DNA from: Phocoena phocoena
Lineage: Eukaryota; Chordata; Mammalia; Artiodactyla; Phocoenidae
Length of the DNA: 64,000 nucleotides
Direction of reading: 5' to 3'
Assembly: GCF_963924675.1 (NCBI RefSeq)
Contig: NC_089222.1
Span: 186,001-250,000, forward strand
Below are positions 51,122 to 63,348 of the stretch, piece after piece. Under the pieces are notes generated by a model. The model had not been told where the DNA came from and searched no databases. It saw only the letters and a program-made list of their open reading frames with translations. The number at the start of each line of letters is the position of its first letter. Position 1 is the stretch's first letter. The translations under genes were made by a program, and so were the position numbers.

Positions 51122-52868
51122 TTGGCCAAAAAGGGCGTATGCGTTTTTTCCTGAATATATTCAGGAAAAAACGCATACGCCCTTTTTGGCCCACCAAGCA
51201 AGCCTGTAAAGAAATTTGCACTACAATGAAGTCTCACTGCCCCCCCGGGCAAAAGGGCCATCTGAAAAAAGTGTAAAATCCAGAAAGGTAGTACAGGATA
51301 TGGAGAATAGGGAGCCTTGTTATGCTGATTGGCAGGATGTAAATTGCCAGCAGCCACCCTGGAGAAGTGTATGGTGTTTCCTGAAACACGTAAGAAACAA
51401 AGCAACACAGCCTATGGCACTTCCACTTATGGTCCTATAGCTTACGGAAATTAAAATCAAAAACAGAGAGCCACCCCAAAGTTTGGGACGGTTGTGTTCC
51501 CAAGAAGCCCGTCTACAGTACCAGGTAAATATCCCAGAAAGCAAAAAATGGATAAAGAAGTTGTGGCACGTACGTGCAATGCAATATCACTCAGCAATGA
51601 AATCTGTGTCATCAGGCCCGTAGCGGCATAGTGAGTGGATGCAGGTACGGTGATTCTACGTGAACTACGTCACACAGAAAAAGAAACATCATAAGATATC
51701 ACTAATACACGGAATGTAAACTTGACTACACATGAACTGAATTACAAAACAGAACAGGGTCTCAAATTTAGAAAACCAACTAGTGCTTGCTTATGGGGAA
51801 AGGTGCCTTGGGGTGCTGCATAAAACCAGAGACTGAAATTAGCACAGATAACTTTCCATAAGCCAAATATGTAATAGACAAGACCTACTCCTTGCTCAAG
51901 GAAATGGACCCAACGCCACATATTCAACGCCTAGGAATATACCTGACTAGGAAGAATCTTAAAACCCATGGATATATATGTCTCCATAAGAGAATCAAGC
52001 GTGTGTACTGTGGCCGAAACGCAGCAGTGAAAATCCGATAATTCCCATTATCAAAATAAATTTCGAAAACAAAACACAAAGACAGTGAAATAGAGAGCAA
52101 TTCTTAAATAATTCACTCAGGGCATGTGATGCAACCGGGATTGACCACATCTACACCCAGAGCTGGTTCAGACATAAGGCTGGACACTTCAGGCTGATAG
52201 CATTGTTGAGTTTCGGTGAGCAAATGCAGACCCTTTGAAGTCATACTGCATGGTACCCATTCCATGGGTCCCAACTCTCCAGGTTCAAGGCATTCTTCCT
52301 CCAGCTAAAACATGCATGGGAAACCCAGAGTATTGTCCACCGTGTGATTGGGAAACGATTTAAAATGCATCTCAGTTTTTGTATCCTGGTCCTCGGGTTC
52401 ACCATTCCAGATGCTTTACTAACACTCTCCCCGCTTGGAGAGTCAGTGCCTTTAACCTCCTGTTTGGCACAGCTTGCAATTTCTGTGCAAGATGAACAGG
52501 AATAGGGAGAACCAATGAGAGACTAGCTGTAGGTGTCTGCACGGGCAAATGTAACGCTCATTGCTGACCAGGAAGAAGAATTTAAAAAAGGCTCAGCGTG
52601 CCCTGCTGAAAACAGATGAGGGCCTGAAGCAATCCTGCGGTTTTGTGCCCAGCTCACAAGAAAGCGAGTTGAAGAAAGGAGCTCAGGGGCACTGTAATTC
52701 ACAAACCTGCAGAGTTATAAATGACAGCTATCCTCCAAAAATATATTGAAGTAAGCCTGCGAAGGGGACTTGAGAGCGGGGCAGAATTTCAGGAAAACGA
52801 TTGCAGGGGGTAGACTGGAATTGCCCTGAAAGCATAGGAAAAGAGGCAGAACGTCGACAATGATGCAC
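51122..52868 (+). repeat. Satellite unit 27, A-to-B mosaic
   Basis: Type A markers (GGCACTTCCACTT, ATAGCTTACGG) up to about 51450, then type B (GAGAGCCACC, TTCCCAAG, TACCAGG). The switch is confined to about 51451-51466. The palindrome is exact except for the outermost pairs (GGCCCACC). Confidence 0.88.
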
Positions 52869-54615
52869 TTGGCCAAAAAGTGCGTATGCGTTTTTTCCTG
52901 AATATATTCAGGAAAAAACGCATACGCCCTTTTTGGCCAACCAAGCAAGCCTCTAAATGAAATCTGCACTACAATTAAGTCTCACTGATCCCCGGGCAAA
53001 AGGGCCATCTGAAAAAAGTGTAAAATCCAGAAAGGTAGGACAGGATATGGAGAACAGGGAGCCTTGTTATGCTGATTGGCAGGATGTAAATTGCCAGCAG
53101 CCACCCTGGAGAAGTGTATGGTGTTTCCTGAAACACGTAAGAAACAAAGCAACACAGCCTATGGCACTTCCACATATGGTCCTATAGCTTTCGGAAATTA
53201 AAATCAAAAACAGACAGCCACCCCAATATTTGGGACGGCTGTGTTCACAAGAAGCTCGTCTACAGTATCAGGTAAATATCCCAGGAAGCAAAAAATGGAT
53301 AAAGAAGTTGTGGCACGTACGTGCAATGCAATATCACTCAGCAATGAAATCTGTGTCATCAGGCCCGTAGCGGCATAGTGAGTGGATGCAGGTACGGTGA
53401 TTCTACGTGAACTACGTCACACAGAAAAAGAAACTTCATAAGATATCACTAATACACGGAATGTAAACTTGACTACACATGAACTGAATTACAAAACAGA
53501 ACAGGGTCTCAAATTGAGAAAACCAACTAGTGCTTGCTTATGGGAAAAGGTGCCTTGGGGTGCTGCATAAAACCAGAGACTGAAATTAGCACAGATAACT
53601 TTCCATAAGCCAAATATGTAATAGACAAGACCTAATCCTTGTTCAACGAAATGGACCCAACACCACATATTCAACGCCTAGGAATATAGCTGACTAGGAA
53701 GAATCTTAAAATCCATGGATATATATGTCTCCGTAAGAGAATCAAGCGTGTGTACAGCGGCCGAAACGCAGCAGTGAAAATCCGATAAATCCCATTATCA
53801 AAATAAATTTTGAAAACAAAACACAAAGACAGTGAAATAGAGAGCAATTCTTAAATAATTCACTCAGGGCATGTGATGCAACCGGGATTGAACACATCTA
53901 CACCCAGAGCTGGTTGAGACATAAGGCTGGACACTTCAGGCTGATAGCATTGGTGAGTTTCAGTGAGCAAATGCAGACCCTTTGAAGTCATACTGCATGG
54001 TACCCATTCCATGGGTCCCAACTCTCCAGGTCCAAGGCATTCTTTCTCCAGCTATAACATGCATGGGAAACCCAGAGTATCATCCACCGTGTGATTGGGA
54101 AACGATTTAAAATGCATCTCAGTTTTCGTATCCTGGTCCTCGGGTTCACCATTCCAGATGCTTTACTAACACTCTCCCCGCTGGGAGAGTCAGGGCCTTT
54201 AACCTCCTGTTTGGCACAGCTTGCAATTTCTGTGCAAGATAAACAGGAATAGGGAGAACCAATGAGAGACTAGCTGTAGGTGTCTGCACGGGCAAATGTA
54301 ACGCTCATTGCCCACCAGGCAGAGGAATTAAACAAAGGCTCAGTGTGCCCTGCTGGAAACAGATTAGGGCCTGAAGCAATCCGGCAGTTTTTTGCCCAGC
54401 TCACAAGAAAGCGAGTTGAAGAAAGGAGCTCAAGGGCACTGTAATTCACACACCTGCAGAGTTATAAATGACAGCTATCTTCCAAAAGTATATTGAAGTA
54501 AGCCTGCGAAGGGGACTTGAAAGCGGGGCAGAATTTCAGGAAAACGATTGCAGGGGGTAGACTGGAATTGCCCTGAAAGCATAGGAAAAGAGGCACAACG
54601 TCGACAATGATGCAC
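52869..54615 (+). repeat. Satellite unit 28, type A
   Basis: Left-arm G-to-T change without a partner. Private ACAATTAAG, ACTGATCCCC, GCTTTCGG and CCTAATCCTTGTTC recur in unit 30, two units on. Confidence 0.88.
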
Positions 54616-56362
54616 TTGGCCAAAAAGGGCGTTTGCTTTTTTTCCTGAATATATTCAGGAAAAAACGCATACGCCCTTTTTGGCCAACCAAGCAAGCCTG
54701 TAAAGGAAATCTGCACTACAATGAAGTCTCACTGCCCCCCGGACAAAAGGGCCATCTGAAAAAAGTGTAAAATCCAGAAAGGTAGGACAGGATATGGAGA
54801 ACAGGGAGCCTTGTTATGCTGATTGGCAGGATGTAAATTGCCAGCAGCCACCCTGGAGAATTGTATGGTGTTTCCTGAAACACGTAAGAAACAAAGCAAC
54901 ACACCCTATGGCACTTCCACTTATGGTCCTATAGCTTACGGAAATTAAAATCAAAAACAGACAGCCACCCCAATATTTGGGACGGCTGTGTTCACAAGAA
55001 GCTCGTCTACAGTATCAGGTAAATATCCCAGAAAGCAAAAAATGGATAAAGAAGATGTGGCATGTACGTACAATGCAATATCACTCAGCAATGAAATCTG
55101 TGTCATCAGGCCCGTAGCGGCATAGTGAGTGGATGCAGGTACGGTGATTCTACGTGAACTACGTCACACAGAAAAAGAAACATCATAAGATATCACTAAT
55201 ACACGGAATGTAAACTTGAGTACACATGAACTGAAATACAAATCAGAACAGTGTCTCAAATTTAGAAAACCAACTAGTGATTGCTTATGGGGAAAGGTGC
55301 CTTGGTGTGCTGCATAAAACCAGAGACTGAAATTAGCACAGATAACTTTCCATAAGCCAAATATGTAATAGAGAAGTCCTACTCCTTGCTCAACGAAATG
55401 GACTCAACACCACATATTCAACGCCTAGGAATATACCTGACTAGGAAGAATCTTAAAACCCATGGATTTATATGTCTCTGTAAGAGAATCAAGCATGTGT
55501 ACAGCGGAATATACGCAGCAGTGAAAATCCGATAAATCCCATTATCAAAATAAATTTCAAAACCAGAACACAAAGACAGTGAAATAGAGAGCAATTCTTA
55601 AATAATTCACTCAGGGCATGTGATGCAACCGGGATTGACCACATCTACACCCAGAGCTGGTTGAGACATAAGGCTGGACACTTCAGGCTGATAGCATTGG
55701 TGAGTTTCGGTGAGCAAATGCAGACCCTTTGAAGTCATACTGCATGGTACCCATTCCATGGGTCCCAACTCTCCAGGTTCAAAGGATTCTTCCTTCAGCT
55801 AAAACATGCATGGGAAACACAGAGTATGGTACACCGTGAGATTGGGAAACGATTTAAAATGCATCTCAGTTTTCGTATCCTTGTCCTCGGGTTCACCATT
55901 CCAGATGCTTAACTAACACTCTCCCCGCTTGGAGAGTCAGTGCTTTTAACCTCCTGTTTGGCACAGTTTGCAATTTCTGTGCAAGATGAACAGGAATAAG
56001 GAGAACCAATGAGAGACTAGCTGTAGGTGTCTGCACGGGCAAATGTAACACTCATTGCCCACCAGGAAGAGGAATTAAACAAAGGCTCTGTGTGCCCTGC
56101 TGGAAACAGATTAGGGCCTCAAGCAATCCTGCGGTTTTGTGCCCAGCTCACAAGAAAGCGAGTTGAAGAAAGGAGCTCAGGGGCACTGTAATTCACAAAC
56201 CTGCAGAGTTATAAATGACAGCTATCCTCCAAAAATATATTGAAGTAAGCCTGCGAAGGGGACTTGAAAGCGGGGCAGAATTTCAGGAAAAAGATTGCAG
56301 GGGGTAGACTGGAATTGCCCTGAAAGCATAGGAAAAGAGGCACAACGTTGACAATGATGCAC
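54616..56362 (+). repeat. Satellite unit 29, type A, second half copied from unit 26
   Basis: Ordinary type A at first, with left-arm changes (GTTTGCTTTT). From about 55215 it carries the private variants of unit 26, exactly three units away. Confidence 0.88.
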
Positions 56363-58108
56363 TTGGCCAAAAAGGGCGTATGCGTTTTTTCCTGAATATA
56401 TTCAGGAAAAAACGCATACGCACTTTTTGGCCCACCAAGCAAGACTGTAAAGAAATTTGCACTACAATTAAGTCTCACTGATCCCCGGGCAAAAGGGCCA
56501 TCTGAAAAAAGTGTAAAATCCAGAAAGGTAGGACAGGATATGGAGAACAGTGAGCCTTGTTATGCTGATTGGCAGGATGTAAATTGCCAGCAGCCACCCT
56601 GGAGAAGTGTATGGTGTTTCCTGAAACACGTAAGAAACAAAGCAACACAGCCTATGGCACTTCCACTTATGGTCCTATAGCTTTCGGAAATTAAAATCAA
56701 AAACAGACAGCCACCCCAATATTTGGGACGGCTGTGTTCACAAGAAGCTCGTCTACAGTATCAGGTAAATATCCCAGAAAGCAAAAAATGGATAAAGAAG
56801 TTGTGGCACGTACGTGCAATGCAATATCACTCAGCAATGAAATCTGTGTCATCAGGCCCGTAGCGGCATAGTGAGTGGATGCAGGTACGGTGATTCTACG
56901 TGAACTACGTCACACAGAAAAAGAAACATCATAAGATATCACTAATACACGGAATGTAAACTTGACTACACATGAACTGAATTACAAAACAGAACAGGGT
57001 CTCAAATTGAGAAAACCAACTAGTGATTGCTTATGGGAAAAGGTGCCTTGGGGTGCTGCATAAAACCAGAGACTGAAATTAGCACAGATAACTTTCCATA
57101 AGCCAAATATGTAATAGACAAGACCTAATCCTTGTTCAACGAAATGGACCCAACACCACATATTCAACGCCTAGGAATATAGCTGACTAGGAAGAATCTT
57201 AAAATCCATGGATATATATGTCTCCGTAAGAGAATCAAACGTGTGTACAGCGGCCGAAACGCAGCAGTGAAAATCCGATAAATCCCATTATCAAAATAAA
57301 TTTTGAAAACAAAACACAAAGACAGTGAAATAGAGAGCAATTCTTAAATAATTCACTCAGGGCATGTGATGCAACCGGGATTGAACACATCTACACCCAG
57401 AGCTGGTTGAGACATAAGGCTGGACACTTCAGGCTGATAGCATTGGTGAGTTTCAGTGAGCAAATGCAGACCCTTTGAAGTCATACTGCATGGTACCCAT
57501 TCCATGGGTCCCAACTCTCCAGGTTCAAGGCATTCTTCCTCCAGATATAACATGCATGGGAAACCCAGAGTATCATCCACCGTGTGATTGGGAAACGATT
57601 TAAAATGCATCTCAGTTTTCGTATCCTGGTCCTCGGGTTCACCATTCCAGATGCTTTACTAACACTCTCCCCGCTGGGAGAGTCAGTGCCTTTAACCTCC
57701 TGTTTGGCACAGCTTGCAATTTCTGTGCAAGATGAACAGGAATAGGGAGAACCAATGAGAGACTAGATGTAGGTGTCTGCACGGGCAAATGTAACACTCA
57801 TTGCTCACCAGGAAGAGGAATTAAACAAAGGCTCCGTGTGCCCAGCTGGAAACTGATTCGGGTCTGAAGCAATCCTGCGGTTTTGTGCCGAGCTCACAAG
57901 AAAGCGAGTTGAAGAAAGGAGCTCAGGGGCACGGTAATTCACAAACCTGCAGAATAATAAATGACAGCTATCTTCCAAAAGTATATTGATGTAAGCCTGT
58001 GAAGGGGACTTGAAAGCGGGGCAGAATTTCAGCAAAAGGATTGCAGGGGGTAGACTGGAATTGCCCTGAAAGCATAGGAAAAGAGGCACAACGTCGACAA
58101 TGATGCAC
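56363..58108 (+). repeat. Satellite unit 30, chimera of units 27 and 28
   Basis: Starts with the marks of unit 27 (GGCCCACC, GAAATTTGCAC) and continues with those of unit 28 (ACAATTAAG, ACTGATCCCC). The switch lies between 56457 and 56469, 23-35 bp after the palindrome ends. Confidence 0.9.
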
Positions 58109-59855
58109 TTGGCAAAAAAGGGCGTATGCGTTTTTATCTGAATATATTTAGGAAAAAACGCATACGCCCTTTTTGGCCAACCAAGCAAGCCTGTAAAGGA
58201 AATCTGCACTACAATGAAGTCTCATTGCCCCCCGGGCAAGAGGGCCCTCTAAAAAAAGTGTAAAATCAAGAAAGGTAGGACAGGATATGGAGAACACGGA
58301 GCCTTGTTATGCTTATTGGCAGGATGTAAATTGCCATCAGCCACCCTGGAGAAGTGTATGTTGTTTCCTGAATCACGTAAGTAATAAAGCAACACAGCCT
58401 ATGGCAATTGCACTTATGGTCCTATTCGTTAGGGAAATTAAAATCAAAAACAGAGAGCCACCCCAAACTTTGGGACGGCTGTGTTCCCAGGAATTTCGTC
58501 TACAGTACCAGGTAATTATCCCAGAAAGCAAAAAATGGATAAAGAATTTGTGGCACGTACGTGCAATGCAATATCACTCAGCAATGAAATCTGTGTCATC
58601 AGGCCCGTAGCGGCATAGTGAGTGGATGCAGGTACGGGGATTCTACGTGAACTACGTCACACAGAAAAAGAAACATCATAAGATATCACTAATACACGGA
58701 ATGTAACCTTGACTACACATGAACTGAATTACAAAACAGAACAGGGTCTCAAATTTAGAAAACCAACTAGTGCTTGCTTATGGGGAAAGGTGCGTTGGGG
58801 AGCTGCATAAAACCAGAGACTGAAATTAGCACAGATAACTTTCCATAAGCCAAATATGTAATAGACAAGACCTACTCCTTGCTCAACGAAATGGACCCAA
58901 CACCACATATTCAACGCCTAGGAATATACCTGACTAGGAAGAATCTTAAAACCCATGGATATATATGTCTCCGTAAGAGAATCAAGCGTGTGTACAGCGG
59001 CATAAAGGCAGCAGTGAAAATCCGATAAATCCCATTATCAAAATAAATTTCGAAAACAAAACACAAAGACAGTGAAATAGAGAGCAATTCTTAAATAATT
59101 CACTCAAGGCATGTGATGCAACCGGGATTGACCACATCTACACCCGGAGCTGGTTGAGACATAAGGCTGGACACGTCAGGCTGATAGCATTGGTGAGCTT
59201 CGGAGAGCAAATGCAGACCCTTTGGAGTCATACTGCATGGTACCCATTCCATGGGTCCCAACTCTCCAGGTTCAAGGGATTCTTCCTCCAGCTAAAACAT
59301 GCATGGGAAACCAAGAGTATCGTCCACCGTGTGATTGGGAAACGATTTAAAATGCATCTCAGTTTTCATATCCTGTTCCTCGGGTTCACCATTCCAGATG
59401 CTTTACTAACACTCTCTCCACTTGGAGAGTCAGTTCCTTTAACCTCTTCTTTGGCACAGCTAGCAATTTCTGTGCAAGATGAACAGGAATAGGGAGAACC
59501 AATGAGAGACTAGCTGTAGGTGTCTGCACGAGCAAATGTAACACTAATTGCCCACCAGGAAGAGGAATTAAACAAAGGCTCAGTGTGCCCTCCGGGAAAC
59601 AGATTAGGGCCTGAAGCAATCCTGCGGTTTTGTGCCCAGCTCACAAGAAAGCGAGTTGAAGAAAGGAGCTCAGGGGAACACTAATTCACAAACCTGCAGA
59701 GTTATAATTGACAGCTATCCTCCAAAAATATATTGAAGTAAGCCTGCGAAGGGCACTTGAAAGCGGGGCAGAATTTCAGGGAAACGATTGCAGGGGGTAG
59801 ACTGGAATTGCCCTGAAAGCATAGGAAAAGAGGCAGAACTTCGACAATGATGCTC
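58109..59855 (+). repeat. Satellite unit 31, type B
   Basis: The palindrome has several unpaired changes (GGCAAAAAAGG, TTTTTATCTG, TTTAGG). The ORF2-derived frame is open at 58287-58610. Confidence 0.88.
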
Positions 59856-61601
59856 TTGGCCAAAAAGGGCGTATGCGTTTTTTCCTGAATATATTCAGGA
59901 AAAACGCATACGCCCTTTTTGGCCAACCAAGCAAGCCTGTAAAGGAAATCTGCACTACAATGAAGTCTCACTGCCCCCCTGGCAAAAGGGCCATCTGAAA
60001 AAAGTGTAAAATCCAGAAAGTTAGGACAGGATATGGAGAACAGGGAGCCTTGTTATGCTCATTGGCAGGATGTAAATTGCCAGCAGCCACCCTGGAGAAG
60101 TGTATGGTGTTTCCTGAAACACGTAAGAAACAAAGCAACACAGCCTATGGCACTTCCACTTATGGTCCTATAGCTTACGGAAATTAAAATCAAAAACAGA
60201 CAGCCACCCCAATATTTGGGACGGCTGTGTTCACAATAAGCTCGTCTACAGTATCAGGTAAATATCCCAGAAAGCAAAAAATGGATAAACAAGTTGTGGC
60301 ACGTACATACAATGCAATATCACTCAGCAATGAAATCTGTGTCATCAGGCCCGTAGCGGCATAGTGAGTGGATGCACGTACGGTGATTCTTCGTGAACTA
60401 CGTCACACAGAAAAAGAAACATCATAAGATATCACTAATACACGGAATATAAACTTGACTACACATGAACTGAACTACAAAACAGAACAGGGTCTCAAAT
60501 TTAGAAAACCAACTAGTGCTTGCTTATGGGGAAAGGTGCCTTGGGGTGCTGCATAAAACCAGAGACTGAAATTAGCACAGGTAACTTTCCATAAGCCAAA
60601 TATGTAATAGACAAGACCTACTCCTTGCTCAACGTAATGGACCCAACACCACATATTCAACGCCTAGGAATATACCTGACTAGGAAGAATCTTAAAACCC
60701 ATGGATATATATGTCTCTGTAAGAGAATCCAGCGTGTGTACAGCGGCCGAAACGCAGCAGTGAAAATCCGACAAATCCCATTATCAAAATAAATTTCAAA
60801 AACAAAACACAAAGACAGTGAAATAGAGAGCAATTCTTAAATAATTCACTCAGGGTATGTGATGAAACCGGGATTGACCACATCTACACCCAGAGCTGGT
60901 TGAGACTTAAGGCTGGACACTTCAAGCTGATAGCATTGGTGAGGTTCGCTGAGTAAATGCAGACCCTTTGAAGTCATACTGCATGATACCCATTCCATGT
61001 GTTCCAACACTCCAGGTTCAAGGGATTCTTCCTCCAGCTAAAACATGCATGGGAAACCCAGAGTATCGTCCACCGTGTGATTGGGAAACGATTTAAAATG
61101 CATCTCAGTTTTCGTATCCTGGTCCTCGGGTTCACCATTCCAGACGCTTTACTAACACTCTCCCCGCTTGGAGAGTCAGTGCCTTTAACCTCCTGTTTGG
61201 CACAGCTTGCAATTTCTGTGCAAGATGAACAGGAATAGGGAGAACCAAAGAGAGACTAGCAGTAGGTGTCTGCACGGGCAAATGTAACGCTCATTTCCCA
61301 CCAGGAAGAGGAATTAACCAAAGGCTCAGCGTGCCCTGCTGGAAACAGATTAGTGCCTGAAGCAATCCTGCGGTTTTGTGCCCAGCTCACAAGAAAGCGA
61401 ATTGAAGAAAGAAGCTCAGGGGCACTGTAATTCACAAACCTGCAGAGTTATAAATGACAGCTATCCTCCAAAAGTATATTGAAGTAAGCCTGCGAAGGAG
61501 ACTTGAAAGCGGCGCAGAATTTCAGGAAAACGATTGCAGGGGGTAGACTGGAATTGCCCTGAAAGCATAGGAAAAGAGGCACAACGTCGACAATGATGCA
61601 C
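59856..61601 (+). repeat. Satellite unit 32, type A
   Basis: The right-arm A run is one base short, making a 71-bp palindrome. The base change TGCTCTTGG lies just before it. Confidence 0.88.
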
Positions 61602-63348
61602 TTGGCCAAAAAGGGCGTATGTGTTTTTTCCTACATATATATTCAGGAAAAAACGCATATGCACTTTTTGGCCAACCAAGCAAGCCTGTAAAGGAAATCT
61701 GCACTACAATGAAGTCTCACTGCCTCCCGGGCAAAAGGGCCAGCCGAAAAAAGTGTAAAATCCAGAAAGGTAGGACAGGATATGGAGAACAGGGAGCCTT
61801 GTTATGCTGATTGGCAGGATGTAAATTGCCAGCAGCCACCCTGGAGAAGTGTATGGTGTTTCCTGAAACACGTAAGAAACAAAGCAACACAGCCTATGGC
61901 ACTTCCACTTATGGTCCTATACCTTACGGAAATTAAAATCAAAAACAGACAGCCATCCCAATATTTGGGACGGCTGTGTTCACAAGAAGCTCGTCTACAG
62001 TATCAGGTAAATATCCCAGAAAGCAAAAAATGGATAAAGAAGTTGTGGCACGTACGTGCAATGCAATATCACTCAGCAATGAAATCTGTGTCATCAGGCC
62101 CGTAGCGGCATAGTGAGTGGATGCAGGTACGGTGATTCTACGTGAACTACGTCACACAGAAAAAGAAACATCATAAGATATCACTAATACACGGAATGTA
62201 AACTTGACTACACATGAACTGAATTAGAAAACAGAACAGTGTCTCAAATTTAGAAAACCAACTAGTGCTTGTTATGGGGAAAGGTGCGTTGGGGTGCTGC
62301 ATAAAACCAGAGACTGAAATTAGCACAGATAGCTTTCCATAAGCCAAATATGTAATAGACAAGACCTACTCCTTGCTCAACGAAATGGAACCAACACCAC
62401 ATATTCAACGCCTAGGAATATACCTGACTAGGAAGAATCTTAAAACCCATGGATATATATGTCTCCGTAAGAGAATGAAGCGTGTGTACAGCGGCCGAAT
62501 GCAGCAGTGAAAATCCGATAAATCCCATTATCAAAATAAATTTCGAAAACAAAACACAAAGACAGTGAAATAGAGAGCAATTCTTAAATAATTCACTCAG
62601 GGCATGTGATGCAACCGGGATTGACCACATCTACACCCAGAGCTGGTTGAGACATAAGGCTGGACACTTCAGTCTGATAGCATTGGTGAGTTTCGGTGAG
62701 TAAATGCAGACCCTTTGAAGTCATACTGCATGGTACCCATTCCATGGGTCCCAACACTCCAGGTTCAAGGGATTCTTCCTCCAGCTAAAACATGCACGGG
62801 AAACCCAGAGTATCCTACACCGTGTGATTGGGAAACGATTTAAAATGCATCTCAGTTTTCGTATCCTGGTCCTCGGGTTCACCATTCCAGACGCTTTACT
62901 AACACTCTCCCCGCTTGGAGAGTCAGTGCCTTTAACCTCCTGTTTGGCACAGATTGCAATTTCTGTGCAAGATGAACAGGAATAGGGAGAACCAATGAGA
63001 GACTAGCTGTAGGTGTCTGCACGGGCAAATGTAACGCTCATTTCCCACCAGGAAGACGAATTAACCAAAGGCTCAGTGTGCCCTGCCGGAAACAGATTAG
63101 GGCCTGAAGCAATCCTGCGGTTTTGTGCCCAGCTCACAAGAAAGCGAGTTGAAGAAAGGAGCTCAGGGGTACTGTAATTCACAAACCTGCAGAGTTATAA
63201 AAGACAGCTATCCTCCAAAAATATATTGAAGTAAGCCTGCGAAGGGGGCTTGAAAGCGGGGCAGAATTTCAGGACAACGATTGCAGGGGGTAGACTGGAA
63301 TTACCCTGAAAGCATAGGAAAAGAGGCAGAACGTCGACAATGATGCAC
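61602..63348 (+). repeat. Satellite unit 33, type A, altered palindrome centre
   Basis: The palindrome centre reads CCTACATATATATTCAGG, with extra bases, so arms are separated and mismatched. The type A stop codon is changed (ATACCTTACGG), leaving the ORF2-derived frame open at 61782-62105. Confidence 0.88.
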
